From: JAICXG01 sp036825615
GTDB lineage: Bacteria; Verrucomicrobiota; Verrucomicrobiia; Chthoniobacterales; UBA10450
Reading direction: 5' to 3'
NCBI GenBank assembly: GCA_036825615.1
Contig: DAISXY010000001.1
Coordinates: 1 to 64,000, forward strand
DNA length: 64,000 nucleotides
Under the pieces are notes generated by a model. That model was not told where the DNA came from, did not search any database, and was given only the letters and a program-made list of their open reading frames with translations. The position numbers and the translations under genes were made by a program. This document shows, piece after piece, positions 8,841-17,640 of this stretch (the first letter of the stretch is position 1; each line of letters starts with the position of its first letter).

Positions 8841-10187
8841 TTACTTTGCCTTCTCCATGGTTACCCGCGCCCCATTCTTCAGCTTGCGGCTGATCGCGCT
8901 GTAGCTGCCGGAAATGACTTCATCCCCCGGCTTAACTCCGCTCTTGATCTCGATGTCAGAGTCATCCGCGATCCCGGTGGTGACTTCGACCATCTTCGCT
9001 TTGCTGCCCTCTTTCAAGAAGACCACCTTCCTCAGTTTCTCGCGTTCCTCTTTCGCCTCTTGTTTCGCGAGCCGCACGTTCTCAACCTCGGCGTTGTTAT
9101 CGGCCTTCTCCTTTGATTGCTTCTGCTGTTTCTGTTTTTCGAGTTCTTCCGGGCTCAGGTTAGTGTCGCCGGTCCGGATAGTAACACTCTGGATTGGAAC
9201 TGAGACGGCGTCTTTCACCATGTCGGTCTGGATTTCCGCGGTGCAGCTCAAGCCCGGCCGCAGCCTTGTCCCGGGTTTGTCGAGCTGGATTTTGACTTCG
9301 AAATTGGTCACTTCCTCCTGGGTCCCGGCGCCGGTGGTCTTACCGGTGTTGGCGATCTGCACGACTTTGCCCGGGAACTTGCGATCGCCGTAGGCATCGA
9401 TCGTCACCTTCGCCGGGTCGCCGACTTTCACGTGGACGACGTCGTTTTCGTTCACGTCGACGACCGCCTGCATCCTGTTCAGATCGGCTACGCGCATCAC
9501 TTCCGTGCCGGCGAATTGTCCCGTCGCGACGACCCGCTCGCCGAGCTTGCTGTTCAGCAGCGTGACCACCCCGTCGAGCGGCGAATAGATCGTCGTCTTT
9601 GAAAGTTGGTCGCGTGCCTGGCTGGAACTGGCTTTTGCCCCCTCGATGCTATGGAGGCCCGATGAATAGGTCGATCGCGCGGCGTCATAGGTGGTTTTCG
9701 CCGCCGTCATCTCGGTCGCCGAGATCAGCTTTTTCTGGAAAAGATCCTGCGCCTGCTTGTAATCCATCTCCGCCTTTTCGACCGCGGCTTTTTGCTGCTG
9801 GCTCACGGCTTCGGCGGTGCTGATCGCGGCCTGCTGCTGCTCGAGCAGCGCTTTGTAGGAATCGGGCTTTATCTTCACGAGCAGGTCGCCCTTTTTGACT
9901 TCCGTCCCGTCTTCAACCGGCAGTTCGATGATTTCGCCCGCCACTTCAGGGGAAATTTTCACCTCCGTCTCGGGCTGAATCTTTCCCGTGGCCGAGACCG
10001 CAGCCACGATCGTGCGCCGTGTCGCTTTCTCGGTGGTGACCGCGATCGGCTGTTCGCGCTTGCCGGAAATAATCGCGCCGAGGACGAGCAGAAGGACGAG
10101 CCCGATGCCGGACCAAAGGTAAAGTTTGCGGCGCGACCGGCGCTTGCGTCGCGTCTTAGTGGCGGCCGGGGTGACTGCTTGATGCAT
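8841..10187 (-). CDS. MacA-like periplasmic adaptor (HlyD/RND membrane-fusion family)
   Basis: This adaptor links the ABC permease to an outer-membrane channel. It has an N-terminal basic segment (KTRRKRRSRRK), one TM helix (LYLWSGIGLVLLLVLGAI, ~22-40) and a lipoyl/barrel-sandwich half (SATGKIQPETEVKISPEVAG). A helical hairpin (~115-200) is rich in Gln/Ala/Lys, and the second lipoyl half SKTTIYSPLDGVVTLLN precedes beta-barrel and membrane-proximal domains. An unusual highly charged coiled-coil insert, LEKQKQQKQSKEKADNN and onward through EEREKLRK, interrupts the C-terminal domain at about 335-385. ATG at 10187 is preferred over TTG at 10193. The gene is first in the operon, with the ATPase and permease downstream. 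No outer-membrane TolC homologue is in the window. Confidence 0.92.
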   Translation of the reverse strand: MHQAVTPAATKTRRKRRSRRKLYLWSGIGLVLLLVLGAIISGKREQPIAVTTEKATRRTIVAAVSATGKIQPETEVKISPEVAGEIIELPVEDGTEVKKGDLLVKIKPDSYKALLEQQQAAISTAEAVSQQQKAAVEKAEMDYKQAQDLFQKKLISATEMTAAKTTYDAARSTYSSGLHSIEGAKASSSQARDQLSKTTIYSPLDGVVTLLNSKLGERVVATGQFAGTEVMRVADLNRMQAVVDVNENDVVHVKVGDPAKVTIDAYGDRKFPGKVVQIANTGKTTGAGTQEEVTNFEVKIQLDKPGTRLRPGLSCTAEIQTDMVKDAVSVPIQSVTIRTGDTNLSPEELEKQKQQKQSKEKADNNAEVENVRLAKQEAKEEREKLRKVVFLKEGSKAKMVEVTTGIADDSDIEIKSGVKPGDEVISGSYSAISRKLKNGARVTMEKAK

Positions 10188-10240
10188 TGGCAAAAAGAGA
10201 TAGACGCTCAGGTGTATCGAGCTGTTTAGACGATTGCAAA

Positions 10241-11335
10241 TTATTCCCGTTCAGGATTTCCAACTCTTCCCAGCACAAGGCGCGCCTCGATCTGCTCGAT
10301 GGCCCACCGGGCGTGCTCGGCTACGAGCGGTTCCGGGTCGACCGCCGCAACCCGGAGCGCGGGCAAATCCGCCGCCGTCCCAACGTTCCCGAGCGCGACA
10401 CAAACGTTGCGCAAAAAGCCGCGCCGTTTCGTTCGCCGGATGGGCGAGCCGCGAAACAGCTCTCGGAATTGCGCTTCATCGAGCGCCAGAAAATCGCGCA
10501 ACCGCTTTCGCACCACTGCCGGACGGGCAGCGAAAGCAGCTTCGCGCGATATCGTCGCGAACCGGTTCCACGGGCAGGCCTCGAGGCAATCGTCGCAACC
10601 ATAAATGCGATCGCCGATGAGCGGGCGCAGCTCGAGCGGGATGCTTCCTTTCAACTCAATCGTGAGGTAGGAAATGCAGCGGCGCGCATCGAGCTGATGC
10701 GGTCCGGTAATCGCGCCGGTCGGACAGGCCGCGATACAGCGTGTGCAGGAACCGCAGCGCGCGACCTGCGGCGGATCGGACGGTAATTCAAGGGTGGTGA
10801 GAATTTCGCCAAGGAAAAACCAGGTTCCCAACGTGCGGTTCAGCAGCATTGTGCTCTTGCCGTGCCAGCCAATCCCGGCCTCGGCCGCGAAATCGCGCTC
10901 CAGCACCGGGCCGGTATCGACATAAACTTTTTGCCTGCCGCCCTCAGCGGCGAGCACTCGCGCCAGCTCGCGCAATCTCGGTTCCATCACGTCGTGATAA
11001 TCACGGCCCCACGCATAGCGCGCGATCCGTCCGCCCCTTTCGTTAGGGCCTAACGATTCGCCCTGCCAGTAACTCAAAGCCACCACCACGATCGAGCGCA
11101 CTCCGGGCAGCACTTTCTCCGGGTCCGCTCGCTTCTCGGCGCTTCGTTCCATCCAGTTCATTTCACCGGCGGCGCCGGCTTCAAGCCAACGCCGGAATTC
11201 CGGCGCATGCGACGGAGTTTCCGCGCCCGCGATCCGGAGATCGTCGAATCCCAACTCTCTCGCCCGCCGCTGCAAGCGCACCTTCAATTCAGCCGGCGAG
11301 ACCGAGGGTTTTGTGGATGCGTTCTGCAACTTCAT
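10241..11335 (-). CDS. queG: Epoxyqueuosine reductase
   Basis: This enzyme catalyses the last step of queuosine synthesis in tRNA, reducing epoxyqueuosine with cobalamin and two [4Fe-4S] clusters. The N-terminal half has the QueG signatures EMNWMER, ALSYWQ, RYAWGRDYHDV and GPVLERDFAAEAGIGWHGKS. The ferredoxin part has CGSCTRCIAACPTGAI and YGCDDCLEACPWN, eight cysteines in two CxxCxxCxxxC-type arrangements. A C-terminal HEAT-like tail (RNVCVALGNVG...) follows. I chose ATG 11335, which overlaps the end of aroK by 47 nt; a TTG at 11287 just after the aroK stop is an alternative. The longer frame back to 11458 lies wholly inside aroK and is unlikely. aroK and queG look translationally coupled. 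Confidence 0.95.
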   Translation of the reverse strand: MKLQNASTKPSVSPAELKVRLQRRARELGFDDLRIAGAETPSHAPEFRRWLEAGAAGEMNWMERSAEKRADPEKVLPGVRSIVVVALSYWQGESLGPNERGGRIARYAWGRDYHDVMEPRLRELARVLAAEGGRQKVYVDTGPVLERDFAAEAGIGWHGKSTMLLNRTLGTWFFLGEILTTLELPSDPPQVARCGSCTRCIAACPTGAITGPHQLDARRCISYLTIELKGSIPLELRPLIGDRIYGCDDCLEACPWNRFATISREAAFAARPAVVRKRLRDFLALDEAQFRELFRGSPIRRTKRRGFLRNVCVALGNVGTAADLPALRVAAVDPEPLVAEHARWAIEQIEARLVLGRVGNPERE

Positions 11336-11813
11336 CAGGAGTGAGTGAGGAGGTATCGACCGTAAAGTCAGCGGCTTGTTCATAAAGGGGTTCGCGTTTC
11401 CGCAAAAGCGCTTCGATTTTCGCGCCGCGGCTTTCCGTCTGCAAAAGTGGCCGATCACTTTGATCGACGAGCCGATGAAGCAAGCTGGGCAGGTCCGCCT
11501 TGAGATAAACGATCGTACCCAGCTCGCGCAGCCGTTTCAGGTTCTGCGGGCGCAGGATCGCGCCGCCGCCGACGGCGATGACCGAGGGCGATCGGGGTTC
11601 GAGGGTGGCGAGGACCCCGCTTTCTTCGGCGCGAAACCGTTCTTCACCAAGCTGCGAAAAAATCTCTGCGACCGGCATCCGCATCGCCTCGCTAATCATT
11701 TCGTCGGTGTCAAAAAGTGGCCACTCCTGCCGGCGCGCCAGTTCGCGGGCGACCGACGACTTGCCGCTCCCCATAAAGCCAACCAGGACAATGGACGGTG
11801 GCGTGAACTTCAC
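11289..11813 (-). CDS. aroK: Shikimate kinase
   Basis: This kinase phosphorylates shikimate with ATP in aromatic amino-acid synthesis. The 174-aa protein, of normal length, carries Walker A GFMGSGKSS (residues ~12-20) and the shikimate-binding DTDEMI (~36-41). It also has the arginine region LGEERFRAEES, the Walker-B-like AVGGGAI (~78-84) and the lid arginine in QSDRPLLQ (~113-120). It starts at ATG 11813 in an operon with queG, which it overlaps. No other aro gene is near. Confidence 0.96.
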   Translation of the reverse strand: MKFTPPSIVLVGFMGSGKSSVARELARRQEWPLFDTDEMISEAMRMPVAEIFSQLGEERFRAEESGVLATLEPRSPSVIAVGGGAILRPQNLKRLRELGTIVYLKADLPSLLHRLVDQSDRPLLQTESRGAKIEALLRKREPLYEQAADFTVDTSSLTPDEVAERIHKTLGLAG

Positions 11814-11908
11814 GCCCCAATATGCCCCGCATGACTGAGCAGCGAAAGACCCGGCGCCGCGAGATCGTCGCGCATGGCTGCGCTAACACCAGGCCTTGTC
11901 TTATAATG

Positions 11909-12988
11909 CTAGGGAATTACCCCGCCGAGGTGCGTCTTTGCCTGTTGCACGTCCTTGTTGTTGATCCTTCCGTCCGGGGTCAGATCGAGGCGGAAATTGC
12001 TACTGCTTACTGGCTGTCCAGTCTGGGCCTTGACCGCAAGAGCGTCATTGCGAGTAACACTGCGATCGCCATCAACGTCGCCCAGGAGGAAGCCAATCGG
12101 GACTGTCACGGGAGTTACGGTGCCTCCGCTTGTCGCCAGGGTCAGCACCTGCTGATCGGAAACGTTAGTGAGATAGACAATCATATCATTGCCGTTGTAA
12201 GTCATGCTGCTTACTGACCCGGTCCCAGTCGGCGGATCATGTGCCGCAACCGTAGCTGTCGCGCCGGCCGGGCTGCTCGGATAGCTGAATACGATCGTAT
12301 GATTGCCCGTCGCACCGCCGGAACGGTCCTCCACGCCCGACGCTCCAGTTAGAGGCATTGGAATCGAAAAGGTCCCCGCCCGGCCATGTGTCTTTTCCGA
12401 AACTACCGCCGGCGGACCGCTTGTCCCCTGGGGAGTGACGACCAGGTTATCTGCCATGAAAATCGGGCCGTAGTCCCCCCCGGTTGGCGGCGGCGCCTCG
12501 TAATGAATTACGATATTGTCGAACGGCGCGCTCGAACTTAAGGCCAGCGTTCCGCTCGGCCAGGTCCCGGGGTTCGGAATTTGATAAGTGATGGTCGCGG
12601 CGAACTGCGTGCCGTTGTATGCCGTCAGGCGCATGATACACGATGAATCGGTGGCATATTCCTCCGGCGCATAAAGAATCGAGACATCGCTCAGTTGCGC
12701 GTTAAACGAAATTAGCAGGTCGGAGGCAAAGACCGTGCTCGGGAAAATGCACAATCCTGAGAAGCCTTTGGGGATGAAACCGAGAACATCCGCTCGTTGG
12801 ATCGAATAGTTATAAAATGGCGAACTGGAGCTGAAATGTCCGGTGATGCCGTTTTCGGTCAGGTCAATCGGCAAGGGAGCATACTGCGGCGCGTTATCGA
12901 AACTAAAGGTCACGCTCTGGGCCCTTATGCCCATGGCGAGCGCGAGCGCGAGTAAGTTGATAAGCAAGAAGCGGCTCAATGTTTTCAT
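11909..12988 (-). CDS. Secreted protein with C-terminal dockerin-like repeats
   Basis: The signal peptide MKTLSRFLLINLLALALAMG ends near IRAQ. The first ~190 residues form a beta-rich domain of unknown class (SVTFSFDNAPQYAPLP... ADNLVVTPQGT). A second beta-rich stretch follows, with AGATATVAAHDPPTGTG and LTNVSDQQVLTL. The C-terminus has two calcium-loop-like repeats, LGDVDGDRSVTRNDALAVK and LDLTPDGRINNKDVQQAK. These match the dockerin/EF-hand pattern D-x-D-G-x-[IV]-[ND]-x-x-D. Verrucomicrobial exported proteins often end this way. The presence of a cohesin partner cannot be judged from the window. Confidence 0.78.
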   Translation of the reverse strand: MKTLSRFLLINLLALALAMGIRAQSVTFSFDNAPQYAPLPIDLTENGITGHFSSSSPFYNYSIQRADVLGFIPKGFSGLCIFPSTVFASDLLISFNAQLSDVSILYAPEEYATDSSCIMRLTAYNGTQFAATITYQIPNPGTWPSGTLALSSSAPFDNIVIHYEAPPPTGGDYGPIFMADNLVVTPQGTSGPPAVVSEKTHGRAGTFSIPMPLTGASGVEDRSGGATGNHTIVFSYPSSPAGATATVAAHDPPTGTGSVSSMTYNGNDMIVYLTNVSDQQVLTLATSGGTVTPVTVPIGFLLGDVDGDRSVTRNDALAVKAQTGQPVSSSNFRLDLTPDGRINNKDVQQAKTHLGGVIP

Positions 12989-13149
12989 GCTTTAAGATCA
13001 GACGGTGGAGATGCGGCGCCAGGCCGGCCCTTGGGAAAAGCAGGGCACTTTTTGCGCTTGCTTGCCTCCGTTCGCGGCGCGTTCAGACATAAAACGAGCA
13101 CTCGCGTTGCTGCGAAAGTTCCTGTAAATCAGCAGTCGGGGCCTCTTAG

Positions 13150-13995
13150 ATGCACAGTCTTGGTAACGACATCACAATCAACGTCATCGCCTCCGTCATT
13201 GCATCGGGCCTGCTCGTTGCCCTCGGCTATCTCTGGGGAAAATACAAGGAGCGCAGCCGCTTTGGCCGCCGGCTCGAGGAGTACGATTTTTACCCCTATA
13301 CGATCAACCGCGATAACTTCCCGGAGTTCAACCTCAAGGATTTCCGCCTCGGGATGCACTACTTCCTCAAGAACACCGACCCGATGGCGGCGCGGCAATT
13401 AATCTTCATCGGCGAACAAAACAATATTCGCTCTCAGTTGGAGCCGCCGGAGCAACGGGTTTATGCGCGACTGTATGAAAAGTACAACGGGAAAAAGATC
13501 GCCGACGACACGAGCGAGTATCTCCAGAACTTTGCCCAGATCACCCGCCTCATCGGCAAGTCTTTTCCCAACCTTGGAATCGAGGTCCTGCTCCATGACT
13601 TGTCGAACCCGTCGCACTCCCTCATCGTGCTGGAAAACAATGTCACCGGACGCCATCTCCGCGATGGCACGACCAATCTCGTGATCGACCTGAAAAAGCG
13701 CCAACTCGCGCAGGAAGACAAACTCAATTACGAGCTAAATATTGGCGCGCGGAAATTCAAATGCACCACCATCCCGATCATTCGCAAAGAGTACGGAGTC
13801 ATCGGCGCGATTTGCATTAATGTTGACGTCAACTACCTGACCGAGGAAGTCCTCTCCTCGCGGGATAAGGTCGCCGCATTCTTTGCCACATTCTGCAAGA
13901 CAGACATGCAGCTGGATGAAAACATCCTGAGCCGGGATGAGTACGCCAAGGCGCTTAATGGAAAGCGGCATTTCAAGGATGAGCGAGTGTCATGA
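13150..13995 (+). CDS. Membrane-anchored YheO-like PAS domain protein
   Basis: The N-terminus has one TM helix (TINVIASVIASGLLVALGYLWG, residues ~9-29, from 13174) followed by a basic stop-transfer segment. Residues ~120-255 match the YheO-type PAS domain (PAS_6). The visible motifs are GIEVLLHDLSNPSHSLIVLE, NVTGRHLRDGTTN, then KFKCTTIPIIRKEYGVIGAICINVDV. In YheO, the related E. coli protein, this domain is followed by a DNA-binding helix-turn-helix. Here the protein ends after about 25 further residues without one, and it gains a membrane anchor. It may sense a small ligand at the membrane and act through another protein; that is inference. Confidence 0.72.
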   Translation: MHSLGNDITINVIASVIASGLLVALGYLWGKYKERSRFGRRLEEYDFYPYTINRDNFPEFNLKDFRLGMHYFLKNTDPMAARQLIFIGEQNNIRSQLEPPEQRVYARLYEKYNGKKIADDTSEYLQNFAQITRLIGKSFPNLGIEVLLHDLSNPSHSLIVLENNVTGRHLRDGTTNLVIDLKKRQLAQEDKLNYELNIGARKFKCTTIPIIRKEYGVIGAICINVDVNYLTEEVLSSRDKVAAFFATFCKTDMQLDENILSRDEYAKALNGKRHFKDERVS

Positions 13996-14053
13996 GGTGG
14001 CGATTGTTTTGCGGCGCGGCTGGAGTTAGAATGCTGCTGGTCCTTTTCCACGT

Positions 14054-14239
14054 ATGAGTATAACAGACCTAAGACTGCTTCTTACTATTGTCGCCGCGCT
14101 CGCCCTCGCGAGTTGCGAAAACCGCACCGGCGAGATCATGGAAACCACAGATACTGCCCCGGCTGCGGTGCATGCGAACAGCAGCGGGCACGCCGCGGGA
14201 GCAACGATGAGCGATCGCGCGACTACTCCCGGCCGCTGA
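14054..14239 (+). CDS. Small predicted lipoprotein (61 aa)
   Basis: The short reading frame starts with a hydrophobic segment LLLTIVAALALASC whose ALASC fits a lipobox. It continues with 40 polar residues without recognisable domains (ENRTGEIMETTDTAPAAVH...). It lies between the PAS protein and the convergent S74 gene. Coding status rests mainly on the lipobox. Related small entericidin-like lipoproteins exist, but I cannot claim membership. Confidence 0.5.
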   Translation: MSITDLRLLLTIVAALALASCENRTGEIMETTDTAPAAVHANSSGHAAGATMSDRATTPGR

Positions 14240-14281
14240 GGGATTCTTCCCCGGGCGGCCTGGGCCAAGTGACGTGAATGG

Positions 14282-15412
14282 TTACGGTTGCCGGTCTTTG
14301 AGGCTGGCGCTCAACTCCCTTAGCTGCTTTTCCTGCGTGGCCACTTTTTCCTCGAGCTCCGCAACCCTGGCGTGCTCCTTGAGAAACTCATTCAGCAGCA
14401 TCGCGTTGATCGCTTCATACCTTACGGTCTGCGGCTTGCCGGTTTCATCGCGGATTACAAGCTCTGGGTCGACTTGCGCCACCTCTTCGGCCACAAGTCC
14501 GAACTGTGATTTGCTTTCGGCATCGATCTGCTTGCGATAGCGAAAGGTCACCGGGTTGAGTCGGAGAATGGCTTCGCTCGCCTGACCCATCGGTCTGATT
14601 GCTTCCTTGTAACGAGCGGATGAGGTCACGGTACCGAGATGACCTTTGTTATCCACGTAGACAGGCGTGCCGCTGCTGACGGTGGCACCGGCGATCCCGG
14701 CGATGTAAGTGGCGGTGTGAGTTCCACGGGCGCCGATGCGGATGGTACCGGCCTCGCGTGCCGGCCCGGTATTAGCGATGTAGATGTTATTGTCGCCGGA
14801 GGTTAGATTTGAGCCTGCGAGGTATCCAAGGGCGACGTTGTAGCTCCCGCCATTGTTATTCAGGAGCGCATCCGTGCCACTGGCCGTGTTATAACTGCCC
14901 GTAGTATTGGTCATCAGGGCGGCCATTCCGTCGCCAACATTGCTGGTCCCGGTGGTGTTGCCGGCAAGAGCGTTCACCCCGTTGGCCGTGTTGGCACTGC
15001 CAATCGTGTTGTTGGTGAGGGCCACGTCTCCAGTCGCGGTGTTGACTGAGCCGCTCGTGTTGGCCGCGAGTGCATCCTTGCCCACTGCCGTGTTGCCGTT
15101 GCCAAACGTATTAGCACCCAGCGCATTGTAACCATGAGCGGTATTCGCGCCGCCGCTGAAATTTGCCAGCATGGCGCCCGCACCGGTCGCGGTATTGTAG
15201 TCGCCGGTGGTATTCCCGAAGAGAGCATTGTAACCAACCGCGGTGTTATTCGCGCCCGTTCCGAGGTTGAAAAGGGCGTCGGTTCCCTCCGCCGTATTGC
15301 CATTGGGATAACCGCCGTCCGGTGGCGGAGACACAGCCATCACCGGCAGGGTGAAGAGCAGAGTTGCACTGACGCAGAGTGAGGTTGTGAATCGGTGATA
15401 AGCGGAAATCAT
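14282..15412 (-). CDS. Exported head-repeat fibre with S74 self-cleaving chaperone domain (copy 1)
   Basis: The signal peptide (TTSLCVSATLLFTLPVMAVS) is followed by about eleven repeats of 14 or more residues, NTAxGxxALxxNTTGxx, as in YadA-like trimeric heads. The C-terminal part, about residues 255-376, is the Peptidase_S74 intramolecular chaperone. It has SSARYKEAI, LNPVTFRYR, FGLVAEEVAQVDPELV, VRYEAINAMLLNEFL and a final coiled coil (VAELEEKVATQEKQLREL). The serine and the lysine five residues later in SSARYK fit the catalytic dyad described for endosialidase chaperones. The protein probably forms a trimeric surface or secreted fibre whose chaperone is cut off. A paralogue lies at 32847. 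Confidence 0.85.
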   Translation of the reverse strand: MISAYHRFTTSLCVSATLLFTLPVMAVSPPPDGGYPNGNTAEGTDALFNLGTGANNTAVGYNALFGNTTGDYNTATGAGAMLANFSGGANTAHGYNALGANTFGNGNTAVGKDALAANTSGSVNTATGDVALTNNTIGSANTANGVNALAGNTTGTSNVGDGMAALMTNTTGSYNTASGTDALLNNNGGSYNVALGYLAGSNLTSGDNNIYIANTGPAREAGTIRIGARGTHTATYIAGIAGATVSSGTPVYVDNKGHLGTVTSSARYKEAIRPMGQASEAILRLNPVTFRYRKQIDAESKSQFGLVAEEVAQVDPELVIRDETGKPQTVRYEAINAMLLNEFLKEHARVAELEEKVATQEKQLRELSASLKDRQP

Positions 15413-15584
15413 GATAGTTTACGGTGTAGCGGCAGATTCTCCCATCTTCAGTCGGCGCCGCCTACAAAAATCAGAGTTGCGGGTGGAATCGCGCGCACCC
15501 CGGTGCCGGTGAAGTTGCACCTGCAGCTGGCCGCGGATGACGAGAATCATTGGCGCGAACGAGCATTAGGGTTCAAACTTGCGC

Positions 15585-15959
15585 ATGAAAACAAAGACGC
15601 TCACTCTCAGCTTCGCCTGCTCGCTGCTTGTCTTGTTGGCCGTAATTCTTCTCAACGGCTGTGCCACGCCGGCTTCCAGCACGGCCGTCTCCGGCCCAGC
15701 CGGACAGCTCGTTATTACAAGGTCCTTTAAGATTGCCGGTTTCCCGCTCGCGGTCATGGTCGACGGCCAGCGGGTTGCGACCCTCGGTTATAACCGGGCT
15801 TATATTGCTCCCATTGCTCCAGGTCCGCACACCATCAACGTCATGCTCATTCCGGCGAACGTGCAAACCCAGGGACAACCGATCCGGATCGTGGTGCGTG
15901 CAGGTGAGACTTACCGATTCACAGCCACCCGGGTCGGCTCCATTGTGAGATTGCGCTAG
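15585..15959 (+). CDS. Small lipoprotein with PEGA-like beta domain
   Basis: The hydrophobic segment LSFACSLLVLLAVILLNGC ends in a lipobox (LLNGC). The remaining ~100 residues include SFKIAGFPLAVMVDGQRVAT and LGYNRAYIAPIAPGPHTINV, followed by a strand-rich end. The pattern 'VxVDGxxVxxL...I.PGxHTIxV' resembles PEGA-type or DUF2846-like surface domains. ATG 15585 is preferred to a TTG two codons upstream. The aldehyde dehydrogenase gene follows 34 bp later. Confidence 0.68.
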   Translation: MKTKTLTLSFACSLLVLLAVILLNGCATPASSTAVSGPAGQLVITRSFKIAGFPLAVMVDGQRVATLGYNRAYIAPIAPGPHTINVMLIPANVQTQGQPIRIVVRAGETYRFTATRVGSIVRLR

Positions 15960-15993
15960 GTCTGCTGGCACTCGAGAATCGCACTGCGCTGGA

Positions 15994-17361
15994 ATGGCGA
16001 TAGCGTCAATCAATCCTGCGACCGGGGAGAAGCTACGGGAGTTTCCCACTCTCACTAGTCAGCAGATCGAGGAGAAGCTTGCGGCCGCGGATCACGCCGC
16101 ACGCACCTATCCCGCGACTCCGGTCGCAGCGCGAGCTGCAATCCTTCTCAGCGCGGCCGATCTGCTCCAGCGCGAGAATCAGACTCTGGCGCGCACAATT
16201 ACGCTGGAAATGGGCAAGCCGATCAGCGCCGCGCGCGCCGAGGTCCTGAAATGCGCCACCGCCTGTCGTTACTACGCGGAGAACGGCGCGCGTTTTCTTG
16301 AAGAGGAAGTTATCCAGACGGCGGCTGCGCACAGCGGGGCGCGCTGGCAACCGTTAGGCGCGGTGCTCGCGATCATGCCCTGGAATTTTCCCTTCTGGCA
16401 GGTCTTTCGATTTGCCGCGCCCGCTCTCATGGCCGGGAACATCGGCCTGCTCAAGCATGCCGCCAATGTGCCGCAATGCGCGCTTGCGATCGAGGATTTG
16501 TGGCGTCGCGCCGGAGCGCCGGCCGGAGTTTTTCAAACCTTACTCATCGAGACGCAACAGGTCGCGGCCATAATTGCTGACCCGCGAATCAAGGCGGTGA
16601 CACTTACCGGCAGCGACCGCGCCGGGAGTGAGGTCGCCACGGCCGCGGGTCGGGCGCTCAAGAAATGTGTCCTTGAGTTAGGCGGCAGCGATCCTTTTAT
16701 CGTTATGCCGAGTGCCGACCTGGAGCTTGCCCTCACCACCGCGGTCACGGCACGCACTCAGAACAGCGGCCAATCGTGCATCGCCGGGAAACGTTTTCTC
16801 ATCGCCGACTCAGTTTACGACACATTCGTTAGTCAGTTTGTCGCGCGAATGAAGGCGCTGAGGCTCGGCGACCCGATGGAGGAGACGACCGAGATGGGAC
16901 CGCTCGCCACCCCGGCGATTCGGGATGGCTTGCATGAGCAGGTCGAGAAATCCATTGCTGCCGGAGCGAAATTGCTCACCGGCGGCAAACCGATTCCGGG
17001 CAAAGGCAACTTTTATCCGCCGACCGTGCTCGAGTCGATTCCGGCCACTGCGCCGGCTTACGGCGAGGAGGTGTTTGGGCCGGTTGCGCTCGTCTTTCGG
17101 GTTGGGGATGCGGCCGCCGCGGTCGAGTTAGCGAACACAAGCCAGTTCGGGCTCGGCGCGAGTGTCTGGACCCGGGACGAGGCGGAGCGCGAGCTGTTCC
17201 TGCAAGAGCTGGAATGCGGGATGGTCTTTGTTAACGCACTCGTCGCCTCGGATCCGCGTCTGCCTTTCGGCGGCGTAAAACGCTCCGGCTACGGACGAGA
17301 GTTAAGTTCGTTAGGCATGCATGAGTTCATGAATGCGAAGACGATCTACATCGGAAGTTAG
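15994..17361 (+). CDS. NAD(P)-dependent aldehyde dehydrogenase, succinate-semialdehyde type
   Basis: This enzyme oxidises an aldehyde to an acid. At 455 aa it has the normal length. The cofactor-binding MPWNFPFWQ lies at residues ~128-136, and LTGSDRAGS, the catalytic base in LELGGSDPF (~228-236) and the catalytic cysteine in NSGQSCIAGKR (~259-269) follow. EEVFGPV and the C-terminal FGGVKRSGYGRE are also present. These features match the GabD/Sad group of short succinate-semialdehyde dehydrogenases more than betaine aldehyde dehydrogenases. A start at ATG 15994 gives INPATGE at the right distance. No gabT or other catabolic partner is adjacent, so the true substrate is open. Confidence 0.9.
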   Translation: MAIASINPATGEKLREFPTLTSQQIEEKLAAADHAARTYPATPVAARAAILLSAADLLQRENQTLARTITLEMGKPISAARAEVLKCATACRYYAENGARFLEEEVIQTAAAHSGARWQPLGAVLAIMPWNFPFWQVFRFAAPALMAGNIGLLKHAANVPQCALAIEDLWRRAGAPAGVFQTLLIETQQVAAIIADPRIKAVTLTGSDRAGSEVATAAGRALKKCVLELGGSDPFIVMPSADLELALTTAVTARTQNSGQSCIAGKRFLIADSVYDTFVSQFVARMKALRLGDPMEETTEMGPLATPAIRDGLHEQVEKSIAAGAKLLTGGKPIPGKGNFYPPTVLESIPATAPAYGEEVFGPVALVFRVGDAAAAVELANTSQFGLGASVWTRDEAERELFLQELECGMVFVNALVASDPRLPFGGVKRSGYGRELSSLGMHEFMNAKTIYIGS

Positions 17362-17640
17362 ACTGAAGAGCCTTGAATCGTGATGATCGCAAGGACGGGA
17401 GTCGACTTGACCCTCACTGCCGCACTACGCGCGTGCGTCTCTCCCTCAGGGAGAGAATGAAGCTGAAGGCGAGCAGGAGCAGAGCATGGCTCCCGAACTC
17501 CTTCGGTTAGACGGCGCTACAGGGCTGTCGAGCCGCCGCAGGAGCAGACCACGGGCTACCACTCTCCCCGTCGCAGAGACGGAGGGCGCCAGCCGCCGGC
17601 GAGGCGAACCCCGAGTCACTCCTACAGCGTCCGAAAGCTT

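Noticed and set aside
14820..15300. Regular short DNA repeats resembling a CRISPR or minisatellite
   Set aside because: They are the codons of the head-repeat protein (NTAxGxxAL units) and keep the reading frame; spacers are not unique sequences. The same holds for 33450-33980.
17362..17640. Possible small gene or RNA after the aldehyde dehydrogenase
   Set aside because: Frames are broken by stops, with no codon pattern or conserved motif; the text contains only short GC-rich inverted pieces.
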